Positions 33,935-42,944 of a DNA stretch of 64,000 nucleotides are shown piece by piece. Position 1 is the first letter of the stretch. Each line of letters begins with the position of its first letter. Position numbers and translations under genes: made by a program. The DNA is from Saprospiraceae bacterium (GTDB lineage Bacteria > Bacteroidota > Bacteroidia > Chitinophagales > Saprospiraceae): NCBI GenBank assembly GCA_016722295.1, contig JADKGL010000010.1, forward strand, positions 82,912 through 146,911, read 5' to 3'. The notes beneath the pieces are model-generated. The model saw nothing but the letters and a program-made list of their open reading frames with translations, was not told where the DNA came from and did not search any database.

Positions 33935-34331
33935 ATTGCTTTTTGTTTAAATGCTTTGGCGAAGCTAAAGTACAGGTAGTGGAAGAAAAGAATTTTCTAT
34001 TTTTAGCGACAAAAAAATATATTGAGTCAGCCAACTTTTTAGGAATAAAAGTTAAAAATTTAGCTACCAGTTGATAAGGTAAATTCATATGTTTCAAAAT
34101 AACAATAATCGCTTGGGAGGCAAGATAAACTTTTGATTTATAAATTACGACAACTGTATTCGATATTGTATCCCCTAGTTGAAATTCATGACTCAGTTCG
34201 TTTACTTCGTGGTCATACTGAGTTAATAATTTATACTTTCCAGAACTATTTCTCTTATTTACAAATTGCATCCATTGCTTACAAAAATTACAATCGCCAT
34301 CATAAATAATATAAATTGTCTTTTCTTCCAT
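33918..34331 (-). CDS. DCC-family thiol-disulfide oxidoreductase-like protein (DUF393)
   Basis: This 137-residue protein has the family signature YDGDCNFCKQWMQF near its N-terminus, with a CxxC pair in a thioredoxin-like position. The family name DCC comes from this motif; the true substrate is unknown. Its last codons overlap the start of the NADH dehydrogenase gene, so a shared redox role is plausible. That is inference from gene order. Confidence 0.9.
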   Translation of the reverse strand: MEEKTIYIIYDGDCNFCKQWMQFVNKRNSSGKYKLLTQYDHEVNELSHEFQLGDTISNTVVVIYKSKVYLASQAIIVILKHMNLPYQLVAKFLTFIPKKLADSIYFFVAKNRKFFSSTTCTLASPKHLNKKQYDTTH

Positions 34332-34406
34332 AGTTTTCTAACAATCTTTACGAATAATAGTTATCATAGGATTAAAAATTATGTAATTTTACACAAAATA
34401 AATTTT

Positions 34407-35648
34407 ATGAATTTTCATTTTCCATCCACAGCTGAACGTTTTATTAAATATGCTAAAATCGACACTCAGGCTGATCCATTTTCGACAACTTCACCCTCTA
34501 CTGAAAAACAAAAAAACCTTAGCAAATTACTTTATGACGAATTAACTGAAGCTGGTATCAAGGCCGATCTTGATCAATATGGTTATGTTTATGCTAGTCT
34601 AGAATCTAACACAACGAAGGTAGTTCCGACGCTATGTTTTTGCTCTCATGTAGATACTGCGCCAGATTGCAGTGGGACAGGGGTTAAACCAATTCTACAT
34701 TCAAATTACAATGGTGATGACATAATTTTACCAGATGATCCAAGCATTAAAATAAGCTCATCTGAATTTCCAGAACTAAATCAAAAATTAGGACATGATA
34801 TTATTACAGCAAGTGGTGAAACACTCTTAGGATCTGATGATAAATCAGGGGTGACTGCGATCATGGAAGCAATGCTATACTTACAGAAAAATCCTCAAAT
34901 AATCCATGGAAAAATAAAGATATTATTTACAACTGATGAAGAAATAGGTCATGGCGTTGATCATGTCGATATGAAAAAATTAGAAGCTGATTTTGGTTAC
35001 ACAATGGACAGTGGAGATGTTGGACATATTGAAGATGAAACATTCTCAGCTGATGGTTGCTCTATATATATCACCGGTGTAAGTGTACACCCAGGATATG
35101 CAAAAGGAGTTATGGAAAATGCCATTAAAATCGCAGGAGAAATCTTAGCGCAGTTGCCAAAAGAATATCTATCACCTGAGAGTACCGATGGCATGGAAGG
35201 TTTTGTACATCCCACTAAAATTGAGGGACAGCTTGAATCTGCAAGAATCGATTTTATTATTAGAGATTTTGATACGAAAAAATTACAACAACATGTAGAT
35301 ACAATACAAACCATTTGCGATAAAGTACTATTGTCTTATCCAAACTCTAAGGTAGAAATTAAGCAAAAAGAACAGTATCGAAACATGAAAGAAATCCTTG
35401 CAAACCACCCACAAGTAGCAGAATATGCAGCACAAGCAATATCTGAGGCAGGACTACCAGTAAGAAAAGGCAAAATACGTGGGGGAACAGATGGTTCACG
35501 TCTTTCATTTATGGGTTTACCATGTCCTAACGTTTTTGCTGGTGAACACGGAATACATTCAAAAAAAGAATGGACTTCAGTACAGGATATGAATAAAGCC
35601 GCAGAAGTAATTGTAAGAATTTGCACAATATGGGAACAAAATGCATGA
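34407..35648 (+). CDS. pepT: Peptidase T (aminotripeptidase)
   Basis: PepT is a cytoplasmic di-zinc M20B peptidase that removes the N-terminal residue from tripeptides. The 413-residue protein has the metal and catalytic motifs in order: CFCSHVDTAPD, LLGSDDKSGV, FTTDEEIGHGVD, MDSGD, VHPGYAKGVM and the C-terminal GGTDGSRLSFMGLP with GEHGIHSKKEW. The frame stays open upstream to 34266, but that part lies over the opposite gene. The ATG at 34407 (MNFHFPSTAERF) fits the family start and follows a TAATTTTA box at 34384-34391. It overlaps the next gene by 8 bases. Confidence 0.96.
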   Translation: MNFHFPSTAERFIKYAKIDTQADPFSTTSPSTEKQKNLSKLLYDELTEAGIKADLDQYGYVYASLESNTTKVVPTLCFCSHVDTAPDCSGTGVKPILHSNYNGDDIILPDDPSIKISSSEFPELNQKLGHDIITASGETLLGSDDKSGVTAIMEAMLYLQKNPQIIHGKIKILFTTDEEIGHGVDHVDMKKLEADFGYTMDSGDVGHIEDETFSADGCSIYITGVSVHPGYAKGVMENAIKIAGEILAQLPKEYLSPESTDGMEGFVHPTKIEGQLESARIDFIIRDFDTKKLQQHVDTIQTICDKVLLSYPNSKVEIKQKEQYRNMKEILANHPQVAEYAAQAISEAGLPVRKGKIRGGTDGSRLSFMGLPCPNVFAGEHGIHSKKEWTSVQDMNKAAEVIVRICTIWEQNA

Positions 35649-36276
35649 AAATAGTTATAGTGCTATTCCAGTTTTCGCTCTACCAATAGTAGTTTTTCCT
35701 GAAGAAGAAATACGACTCCATATTTTTGAAGAGAGATACAAAGAATTAATTCTAGATTGTGACAATTATGGAATTTCTTTTTGTATTTGTACAGTGATTG
35801 AAAATCAATTACAAAATATAGGTACTATAGTTCGTTTAAAATCGATTGAAAAAAGATACTTTGATGGAAAAATGGATGTCATCTTAGAAAGTATAGGTAT
35901 TTGTAAAATCATTCAATATATTTCAGTCACAGCCAATAAGTTGTACTCTTCAATTCTGTATGAAAACATAGAATTTGATAGAATTTTTAATGCAGAAAAA
36001 ATACATATCATACATAAAAAATTTGAAGAGCTTTGTTATATAAACAATATAAAACCATATCATCAGGTATCATGGGACGATTTTTTAAGCTATAGAATCG
36101 GGCATTTTGTTGGATTTAGTTTACAGCAAGAATTTGACCTACTTACAGTACTACCTGAAAATGAACGTCTACAAATTTTAGATATCCAAATTACAAAGAT
36201 GATCCAAATCACTAAAAAAAGAACAGAATGGATTCATAGATTAAGTTTGAATGGTGAATTCAGACAATTTACTTAA
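35641..36276 (+). CDS. LON substrate-binding (N-terminal) domain protein
   Basis: This 211-residue protein consists of a single LON N-terminal domain, starting IPVFALPIVVFPEEEIRLHI, then FEERYKELI. The ATPase and protease parts of Lon are absent. Stand-alone LON-SB proteins are common in bacteria and their function is poorly known. It starts inside the end of pepT, so the two are translationally coupled, which hints at a role in peptide or protein turnover. Confidence 0.87.
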   Translation: MHENSYSAIPVFALPIVVFPEEEIRLHIFEERYKELILDCDNYGISFCICTVIENQLQNIGTIVRLKSIEKRYFDGKMDVILESIGICKIIQYISVTANKLYSSILYENIEFDRIFNAEKIHIIHKKFEELCYINNIKPYHQVSWDDFLSYRIGHFVGFSLQQEFDLLTVLPENERLQILDIQITKMIQITKKRTEWIHRLSLNGEFRQFT

Positions 36277-36295
36277 TTCAAGCTAAAATAAAAGA

Positions 36296-36658
36296 TCAAT
36301 ACTGACCAGTTCGCAACAAAACCAAAGTACAAGCTTCAACACATTCGATACCGTGTGCTTCGAGCAATGTCTGAAATTTTAAATTCTCAGTGCCTGGATT
36401 AAAAATAACTCTCTTCGGTTTTACATTCAAAATATAAAAATACCAATCTTGTTGTAACTCAGGATTAAGATAAAGAGTAACTGTATCAATGTTTAGCAAT
36501 TCAGGTCTATCCTTAATAATTTCAAGGTTTTGAATTTTACCATTTTTAATTCCAAGAGGGAACACTTCATGATGATAATCAAGCAATAAATTCACAGCCA
36601 TAAATGAGTATCTTTCTGGATTATTGCTTGCCCCTATAACTATTGTACGCTTACCCAT
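36296..36658 (-). CDS. CoA-binding domain protein (CoA_binding_2)
   Basis: This is a 120-residue Rossmann-fold protein with the start VIGASNNPERYSFMAVNLL and the later VTLYLNPELQQ and VIFNPGTEN segments typical of the stand-alone CoA-binding family (YccU-like). The biochemical role of this family is unclear. It lies 30 bases downstream of the glycosyltransferase pair on the same strand and may be co-transcribed. Confidence 0.87.
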   Translation of the reverse strand: MGKRTIVIGASNNPERYSFMAVNLLLDYHHEVFPLGIKNGKIQNLEIIKDRPELLNIDTVTLYLNPELQQDWYFYILNVKPKRVIFNPGTENLKFQTLLEAHGIECVEACTLVLLRTGQY

Positions 36659-36688
36659 TAATTGATAACAAGATCAAAATAAAAATGT

Positions 36689-37702
36689 TTATTTCGGAAA
36701 ATTAGACCATAATTCTACTCTCTTTGCAAGCTCTTGAACTTGAATATTTTTCACACAGTGACAAGCTTCGTCATTGGAACATCCATTGCAAGAATTTTCA
36801 GCCATGAAGTACTCCGCTTTAGCGCCTATCGGTCCCCATCGAGAAGGATGCATTTTATAAAATGGTACAAACAAACCCATTACATTTTTGCCAAAGGATG
36901 CTGCTATATGCATAGGACCAGTGGAATTGACCACCATCCCGTCACAAATGGAAATCAAATAGATAAACTCTTGTAAGCTTAACTTTCCTGCCAAATTTAA
37001 AACACCATCAATAGTAGTATCAAAATATGGATTTATTAATTCACTTTCCTTTTGACTGCCTGTGATTATAATTTGAAGTTTTGGCCTCTTTAGTAAAAGT
37101 GCCAATTTCTTAAAATTCTCTAAAGGCCAATTTCTAGTATTGCCATGGCTTAAAGGATGCAATATCAACTTGAAAGAATCACTATCTAAAACTTGATTTA
37201 GTTTAGATGTAGGCTGTTGCAAAGCACTATATTTCTGCAATTCTTCTAATGAATAATTGGTCCGTTTCACATAAGGTTCAAGCAATTTAAGATTTAATTG
37301 AGCTTCATGCAAGGGTGATTTTTTTCTCTGAACTTTAATTAATTTATTGCAATACAACCAATGAAACCATCTCCTGGATGAGCCTACTCGAATTGCAATA
37401 TTGCATTGTTTCATTAATGAAGCTAATTCTCTTTGAGGAAAGACCAAAAAGCAAATTTCAAACCGAGCAAACAAGCTCTTTTTTTGAACTAAAGAAAGTT
37501 TATTCACAATTTGGAGCGTAATGATCTCATCTACAAAAGGACTACAACGAACCACATCCGCTGTATATTCATTAACTAAAAAAGCAATATGGCAATCAGG
37601 ATAATTTTCTTTTAAAATGCCTGCCATTGGAAGAGTTAAAATCACATCTCCAATATGGTCGGTTCGACAAATCAAGATATTCTGTAGCGATTTATTGTGC
37701 AT
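36689..37702 (-). CDS. Glycosyltransferase family 9 (heptosyltransferase-like)
   Basis: This protein of about 337 residues resembles ADP-heptose:LPS heptosyltransferases. The N-terminal half opens ILICRTDHIGDVILTLPM, and the C-terminal half has LILHPLSHGNTRNWPLENF and NSTGPMHIAASFGKNVMGLF, the sugar-nucleotide site of family GT9. It would act on the inner face of the membrane in LPS core building. A cysteine cluster (CNGCSNDEACHC) lies near the C-terminus. The ATG at 37702 fits the family start and overlaps the upstream GT2 gene by 11 bases; an in-frame start at 37762 would add 20 residues inside that gene. Confidence 0.9.
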   Translation of the reverse strand: MHNKSLQNILICRTDHIGDVILTLPMAGILKENYPDCHIAFLVNEYTADVVRCSPFVDEIITLQIVNKLSLVQKKSLFARFEICFLVFPQRELASLMKQCNIAIRVGSSRRWFHWLYCNKLIKVQRKKSPLHEAQLNLKLLEPYVKRTNYSLEELQKYSALQQPTSKLNQVLDSDSFKLILHPLSHGNTRNWPLENFKKLALLLKRPKLQIIITGSQKESELINPYFDTTIDGVLNLAGKLSLQEFIYLISICDGMVVNSTGPMHIAASFGKNVMGLFVPFYKMHPSRWGPIGAKAEYFMAENSCNGCSNDEACHCVKNIQVQELAKRVELWSNFPK

Positions 37703-38450
37703 CCCAAAGTTTTTCAAGTTTAGAATATTTTTTATAATTTGCCAAAGCAGATTTTGTCGCAATCACCCAACCTACTCGTCCATCGAGAAAACCTAATCGG
37801 AGTATATAACAATAAAAAAATTTATATGCAGCACTCGCAAATTTCATCAAGAATGAATGTTTAATTTTTTTTTCAAAAAGTGCTTTTGAAGAAATATCAG
37901 AAAAAAAATCGATTTGTCGATCATGTTGCTCTATGCTTGTGTAACTATAATGCAATATATTTCCTTTTAACTTCCCAACTATAGATTTTGTTGAATAAGG
38001 CAAAAACTTGTCATGAGGATTTTCGCCCTGCCAATCACCAACTGCCTTTGACCATAATCTAATCTTGCGATCAGGATACCAACCACTATGATAGATCCAC
38101 TTTCCACAATAATTATTTACTCTATTAATTTGATATAAATCAGCAGTTGGATTCAACTTAAACTGGATTATACTTTCCTTTAAAACCATATCAATTGACT
38201 CATCTGCATCTAATGATAATATCCAATCAAATCTCGCTTGATGCATTGCAAAATTTTTCTGTTCAATATGACCTATAAATGAATTTTCCAAAAAACGAAC
38301 ACCATATGACTTGCATATATTTTTTGTATCATCTTTGCTATATGAATCAACCACCACTATTTCATCAGCTATAGACAATACTGAATCCAAACATCTTGCG
38401 ATATTCTTCTCCTCATTGTACGTAATGATGACCACAGAAAGTTTTAACAT
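37692..38450 (-). CDS. Glycosyltransferase family 2 (LPS core type, WaaE/KdtX-like)
   Basis: This 252-residue GT-A enzyme has the family opening SVVIITYNEEKNIARCLDSV, the VVVDSYSKDDT segment and the metal-binding LSLDADES. The following pattern (QKNFAMHQARFDWILS, HYSYTSIEQH) is that of the WaaE/KdtX subgroup, which adds glucose to the LPS core. Together with the overlapping GT9 gene it forms a small envelope-polysaccharide operon. Confidence 0.9.
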   Translation of the reverse strand: MLKLSVVIITYNEEKNIARCLDSVLSIADEIVVVDSYSKDDTKNICKSYGVRFLENSFIGHIEQKNFAMHQARFDWILSLDADESIDMVLKESIIQFKLNPTADLYQINRVNNYCGKWIYHSGWYPDRKIRLWSKAVGDWQGENPHDKFLPYSTKSIVGKLKGNILHYSYTSIEQHDRQIDFFSDISSKALFEKKIKHSFLMKFASAAYKFFYCYILRLGFLDGRVGWVIATKSALANYKKYSKLEKLWDAQ

Positions 38451-38501
38451 AATAAATTGACGATTCCTTGCACAAAATAAACAATAAATAAATTGCTTTA
38501 A

Positions 38502-38509
38502 TAACTTTG
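38502..38509 (+). promoter_or_regulatory. Candidate -7 element (TAACTTTG) for the tyrosine phosphatase gene
   Basis: TAACTTTG is identical to the rpmI -7 box and, as there, ends exactly 19 bases before the start codon. No clear -33 element is seen. Confidence 0.6.
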
Positions 38510-38528
38510 TGCTTTGATTTCCTTATAA

Positions 38529-38975
38529 ATGAAAATATTAATGGTTTGTTTAGGCAATATTTGCCGATCTCCTCTAGCTCATGGAATCCTTGAGAAACTT
38601 ATAATAGAGAATCAATTGTCATGGACTGTGGACTCATGTGGCACAAATGGCCTGCATGATGGAGAATCCCCAGACCCAAGGTCGATTCGCGAAGCAAAAC
38701 TTCACGATTTAGATATTTCCAAGCAAATTTCTAGAAGAATCACAAATGATGATTTTATACACTTTGACTTAATTTTAGTCATGGATCAAATGAATTATTT
38801 TACTGTAAACAAACTTGCTCCACCATATCAAAAAGAAAAAATTCAATTTCTTACCGAATTTGCATTCCCAGGAGAAAACAAACCAGTACCAGATCCCTAT
38901 TATGATAATAAATTTCAAGAAGTTTATAGCCTCATTGAAACTTGCTGCAATGCCATAGTTACCAAATTAAAATAA
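38529..38975 (+). CDS. Low-molecular-weight protein-tyrosine phosphatase
   Basis: This is a 148-residue cysteine phosphatase. The P-loop C-x5-R-S is CLGNICRS (Cys7 to Arg13-Ser14), and the general-acid motif is PDPYYD (Asp122). In bacteria such enzymes often act on tyrosine kinases controlling polysaccharide export. The neighbours are glycosyltransferases on one side and UppP on the other, which fits an envelope role, though arsenate reductase-like activity is also seen in the fold. Confidence 0.95.
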   Translation: MKILMVCLGNICRSPLAHGILEKLIIENQLSWTVDSCGTNGLHDGESPDPRSIREAKLHDLDISKQISRRITNDDFIHFDLILVMDQMNYFTVNKLAPPYQKEKIQFLTEFAFPGENKPVPDPYYDNKFQEVYSLIETCCNAIVTKLK

Positions 38976-39005
38976 TATCAAAGAAAATTTGCAAAATTAT
39001 ATCCA

Positions 39006-39776
39006 ATGACCATAATTCAAGCAATCATAATAGCCATCGTTGAAGGCATCACGGAATTCTTACCGATATCATCCACAGGACATATGATTATGGCCTCTAC
39101 TTGGATGGGAATTGAGGAAAATGCATTTGTCAAAACATTTGAAATTTCAATCCAACTTGGCGCAATACTCGCCATCGTCATGATATACTACAAACGTTTC
39201 TTTGAAGGACTTGATATCTATTTTAAACTTTCTGTAGCATTTCTTCCCACAGCCATTATTGGATTCTTAGCATACGATTATATTAAAGCATATTTATTTA
39301 ACCCTACTGTTGTCGCATTCTCTTTAATCCTTGGAGGTATAATATTAATTTTAATTGATAAAAAAATTACATCTACAGAAAGCAAAACATTGAACCTCAG
39401 TCAAGTTTCTTATAAAAATGCATTTTTTATTGGAGTCATTCAATGCGTATCTATGATACCTGGCGTCTCAAGAGCAGCTGCTACGATTATTGGAGGTGTA
39501 TTCAACGGCTTTGACAAAAAACAAGCTACAGAATTTTCCTTTTTGCTTGCAGTGCCAACCATGTTTGCCGCTACTTCTTATGACTTACTAAAAACGAATA
39601 TATCATTTAGTTCCAATGAGATTTTCTTGCTTTGCATTGGTCTTGTTATTGCATTTCTCACTGCTTGGCTCGCCGTAAAAATGTTTCTAAAGTATCTGGA
39701 ACATTATGGCTTTACACATTTTGGCTATTATAGAATTCTTATCGGATTGATTTTCCTTTTATTCATTAAATTCTAA
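39006..39776 (+). CDS. uppP: Undecaprenyl-diphosphatase UppP (BacA)
   Basis: UppP removes a phosphate from undecaprenyl diphosphate to recycle the carrier lipid of cell-wall synthesis. The 256-residue multi-pass membrane protein has both family motifs: IVEGITEFLPISSTGHM (residues 11-27) and PGVSRAAATIIGG. About eight membrane helices are visible. It follows the phosphatase gene by 30 bases. Confidence 0.96.
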   Translation: MTIIQAIIIAIVEGITEFLPISSTGHMIMASTWMGIEENAFVKTFEISIQLGAILAIVMIYYKRFFEGLDIYFKLSVAFLPTAIIGFLAYDYIKAYLFNPTVVAFSLILGGIILILIDKKITSTESKTLNLSQVSYKNAFFIGVIQCVSMIPGVSRAAATIIGGVFNGFDKKQATEFSFLLAVPTMFAATSYDLLKTNISFSSNEIFLLCIGLVIAFLTAWLAVKMFLKYLEHYGFTHFGYYRILIGLIFLLFIKF

Positions 39777-39808
39777 TCTAGTTTAGATTACTAAACAAAT
39801 AAATTCCT

Positions 39809-42103
39809 TTGGCTAAAGAACAAATCGTTCAAATTGGATCTCAAAAAGTAAAACTATCAAATCTTGAGAAGATTTTATTTACAGAACCCGACATTAGTAA
39901 AGCGGAATGGATACACTATTTATACCAAATTAATTCATATTTCCTAAAATACAATTCAAATAGACCATTAAGTTTGATACGTTATCCCGATGGTATAGGT
40001 AAAGAAAAATTTTACACAAAAAATGCACCCGATTGGACACCAACTTATATTTCAAAATACAAATTAGGCGAACAAAATTACCTTACCATACAAAATCCAG
40101 AAGATCTCATATGGATAGCAAACTTGGCAAGTTTAGAAATACATATTACAAGTTTAAGATTACCATATGCACAACCTGATTTTATTATTTTTGACTTAGA
40201 TCCAGCAGAAAACACTTCCTTTCAAGAACTAAAAAATCTTGCATCCAATTTAAAAAATTACTTAGAACATCTTGGATACCATCCTCTACTCAAAACATCA
40301 GGAAGTAAAGGCTTACATATATTTGTGCCAATAGTACCACAATGGAATACTCAAGAAGTCATAACATACACTGAAGAAATAAGCAAGCAATTTGTGGCGG
40401 ATAATTTCAGTCTTTGTACTTTGCGAATTCGAAAAGATCAAAGAGATGGAAAAATTCTTCTCGACATTAATAGAAATCATTCAAGTCAAACCATCATAGC
40501 TCCGTATAGTACAAGAGCTATTAAGAATGCGCCTGTTTCATTACCACTTCATTGGAGTAGCTTGGAATCGTTGCATTCAAGCCAAGATTACACCATTCAT
40601 AATGCACTTAAATATATTGAGACATACGGCGACGCTTGGGTCAACTACAAAGAAAAACAGATGCCCTTACACAACAAAAAATATGTTACCGAAAATAAAG
40701 CTATTGATACTAAGTTAAATACCTATCAAGAAAAAAGAAACTTCGAAATAACTTCAGAACCTGAAGCAAAGATAGAAGAAAGTCAAAATAATCGATTCGT
40801 CATACAGTTACATAATGCCAGTAACTTACATTATGACCTGCGATTAGAACATGAAGGTGTGCTTTGGAGCTGGGCCATTCCAAAAGGACTTTCATTATCA
40901 GAAGGAATAAAAAGATTGGCTATACGCACAGAAGATCATCCGACAAAATATCTTGAATTTGAAGGGATTATTCCAAAAGAAGAATATGGAGGTGGACAAA
41001 TGTGGATCATCGATTTTGGAAAATTTGAATGGATTCAAAACAAGTCAAAGTCATTACAATTTAAACTACTGGGAAATCGAATTCATGGAATATTTCAAAT
41101 GATTGAAATTGAAAAAGACCAATGGTTGATTGAAATGAAATCAGATTTCAAACCGAGCATTTTTGATCAACAGTATAAACCAATGCTTGCTGAACAAATA
41201 GCAAATTTTCAACTCAATTCAGCTTATACGTATGAAATAAAATGGGATGGTATCAGAGTTCTCATTTATATAGATCATGGAGAATATAAAATCATCAGTC
41301 GCAATGGACGAGATATTACTTCACAATTCCCTGAATGCAAAGAGATTTGCAAATGGATACTTGTCGAATCCGCAGTATTAGATGCCGAAATCGTTTGTCT
41401 TGACGAGAAAGGAAAACCAATATTTGCAAATGTAATAAGTCGTCTCCATTCTAAATCAAATCTCTCATATGGTGAAAAACTCAAAAAAAATCCCATCTCA
41501 ATCTATGCATTTGATCTGCTTACTATTGACCAATTAGAACTTTTCAATACGCCACTTTACAAAAGAAGAGAATGGCTTACATGCATTTTTCAACCAAACA
41601 ATACCCTGCGTTTTAGCGATTCATTTGAAGATGGTTCTCAATTATTAGAAGCTGCAAAGCAGCTGCAACTAGAAGGTATTATGGCAAAAGATCTTTCTAG
41701 TTTTTACACACAGAATTCGAGATCTATAGCATGGAATAAAATAAAAATACGTCAAAACACAGATTGCTTAATTTTGGGTTTCACTTATGGACAAGGCGAT
41801 AGGTCTGAATATTTTGGATCACTCCATATAGGACAATATGAAGACGATAAGCTGACCTATAGAGGCAGAGTTGGCACAGGCTTTACACAAAAACGGTTGG
41901 CAGAAATTAAATTATATCTTAGCAAATTCTCTATTGGCTCAAAGCCTGTAATTCAAGGAGAAATAGAAGAAGAACAAAATAGTGTTTGGCTCGCTGAATA
42001 CCCTTGGATCGAAATACAATATGCCTCGATGACAGGAAATGGATCATTCCGAGAACCAGTTTTTGTAGGATTATTGGAAAATATCGAGACTTTAAAACTT
42101 TAA
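39809..42103 (+). CDS. ligD: DNA ligase D (polymerase, phosphoesterase and ligase domains)
   Basis: LigD is the multifunctional ligase of bacterial NHEJ. The 764-residue protein has the order polymerase/primase (DLDP at 129-132 and SGSKGLH at about 164), 3'-phosphoesterase (about 329-440, QLHNASNLHYDLRLEHEG) and ATP-dependent ligase (KWDG with Lys478 as the adenylated residue, then SRNGRDIT). This is the POL-PE-LIG order of Mycobacterium, not the PE-LIG-POL order of Pseudomonas. No ATG precedes the polymerase domain; the start is probably TTG at 39809, just after an in-frame TAA. ku follows 47 bases later. Confidence 0.96.
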   Translation: MAKEQIVQIGSQKVKLSNLEKILFTEPDISKAEWIHYLYQINSYFLKYNSNRPLSLIRYPDGIGKEKFYTKNAPDWTPTYISKYKLGEQNYLTIQNPEDLIWIANLASLEIHITSLRLPYAQPDFIIFDLDPAENTSFQELKNLASNLKNYLEHLGYHPLLKTSGSKGLHIFVPIVPQWNTQEVITYTEEISKQFVADNFSLCTLRIRKDQRDGKILLDINRNHSSQTIIAPYSTRAIKNAPVSLPLHWSSLESLHSSQDYTIHNALKYIETYGDAWVNYKEKQMPLHNKKYVTENKAIDTKLNTYQEKRNFEITSEPEAKIEESQNNRFVIQLHNASNLHYDLRLEHEGVLWSWAIPKGLSLSEGIKRLAIRTEDHPTKYLEFEGIIPKEEYGGGQMWIIDFGKFEWIQNKSKSLQFKLLGNRIHGIFQMIEIEKDQWLIEMKSDFKPSIFDQQYKPMLAEQIANFQLNSAYTYEIKWDGIRVLIYIDHGEYKIISRNGRDITSQFPECKEICKWILVESAVLDAEIVCLDEKGKPIFANVISRLHSKSNLSYGEKLKKNPISIYAFDLLTIDQLELFNTPLYKRREWLTCIFQPNNTLRFSDSFEDGSQLLEAAKQLQLEGIMAKDLSSFYTQNSRSIAWNKIKIRQNTDCLILGFTYGQGDRSEYFGSLHIGQYEDDKLTYRGRVGTGFTQKRLAEIKLYLSKFSIGSKPVIQGEIEEEQNSVWLAEYPWIEIQYASMTGNGSFREPVFVGLLENIETLKL

Positions 42104-42150
42104 TCAGAGACTTGGAATAATTCTTGTAATAAAAAGGAAAAATTAGTAAT

Positions 42151-42942
42151 ATGAAATCAATTTGGAAAGGACATATACAGTTTAGCTTAGTAACTATCCC
42201 AATTCAAGTATTCAATGCTGTAGAGGCTGATTCTCAGATTAGTTTTAATCAACTTCACAAAAGTGATAATGGAAGAGTTTCATATAAAAAAGTATGTAAA
42301 AAATGTGATCAAGATTTAGCCACTGAAGACATTGCAAAAGCTTATGAATATTCTCCTGACCAATATGTCATTATTGAAGATACTGATCTCAGTAAAATTA
42401 AATTAAAAAGTACAAGAGCGATTGAAATTAATCACTTTGTAGAATTGCACGACGTACATCCTACCCTCTTCGAATCTGTGTATTACATCGGTCCTCATGG
42501 TGACATTGCAAAAAAAACCTTTCAACTTTTGGTACAAACACTTGCGAAAAGTAAAAAAGCTGGTGTAGGAAGAATTGTATTGAGAGACCGAGAAGATATG
42601 GTTTTGCTTACAGCACATGACAATGGATTAATCATGTATAAATTGCGATTCCCAAATGAAATAAGAAAAATTAATCAAGTACCAGATCTCGAAAACACTA
42701 CGATCGATGATGGCCAATTAAAGTTAGCAGAAACATTAGTAGATTCTCTTAGCACTTCGTTCGACAAACTTGTTTTTCAAGATCGTTATCACGATGCATT
42801 AAACGATATTATACAAGCAAAAATACAAGGCAATGAAACGATCAAATCTGAACAAACTGTAGAAACTACACCGGTGATTGACATCATGACTGCATTAAAA
42901 CAAAGTATAGAAGCGGCCAAAGATAAAAGAATCGGTGCATAA
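42151..42942 (+). CDS. ku: Ku protein (DNA-end binding, NHEJ)
   Basis: This 263-residue bacterial Ku forms a homodimeric ring around broken DNA ends and recruits LigD. The family opening SIWKGHIQFSLVTIPIQVF, the CKKCDQDLATEDIAKAYEY segment and the YYIGPHGDIAKKTFQLLVQTL and VLRDREDMVLL segments are present. The C-terminus is short, without the long Lys-rich tail found in some homologues. It lies between ligD and an EEP-family gene that starts 2 bases after its stop. Confidence 0.97.
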   Translation: MKSIWKGHIQFSLVTIPIQVFNAVEADSQISFNQLHKSDNGRVSYKKVCKKCDQDLATEDIAKAYEYSPDQYVIIEDTDLSKIKLKSTRAIEINHFVELHDVHPTLFESVYYIGPHGDIAKKTFQLLVQTLAKSKKAGVGRIVLRDREDMVLLTAHDNGLIMYKLRFPNEIRKINQVPDLENTTIDDGQLKLAETLVDSLSTSFDKLVFQDRYHDALNDIIQAKIQGNETIKSEQTVETTPVIDIMTALKQSIEAAKDKRIGA

Positions 42943-42944
42943 AC

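Noticed and set aside
34266..34406. N-terminal extension of peptidase T
   Set aside because: The extra 47 residues overlap the DCC-family gene on the other strand and do not match the family; a promoter-like TAATTTTA sits after the upstream start.
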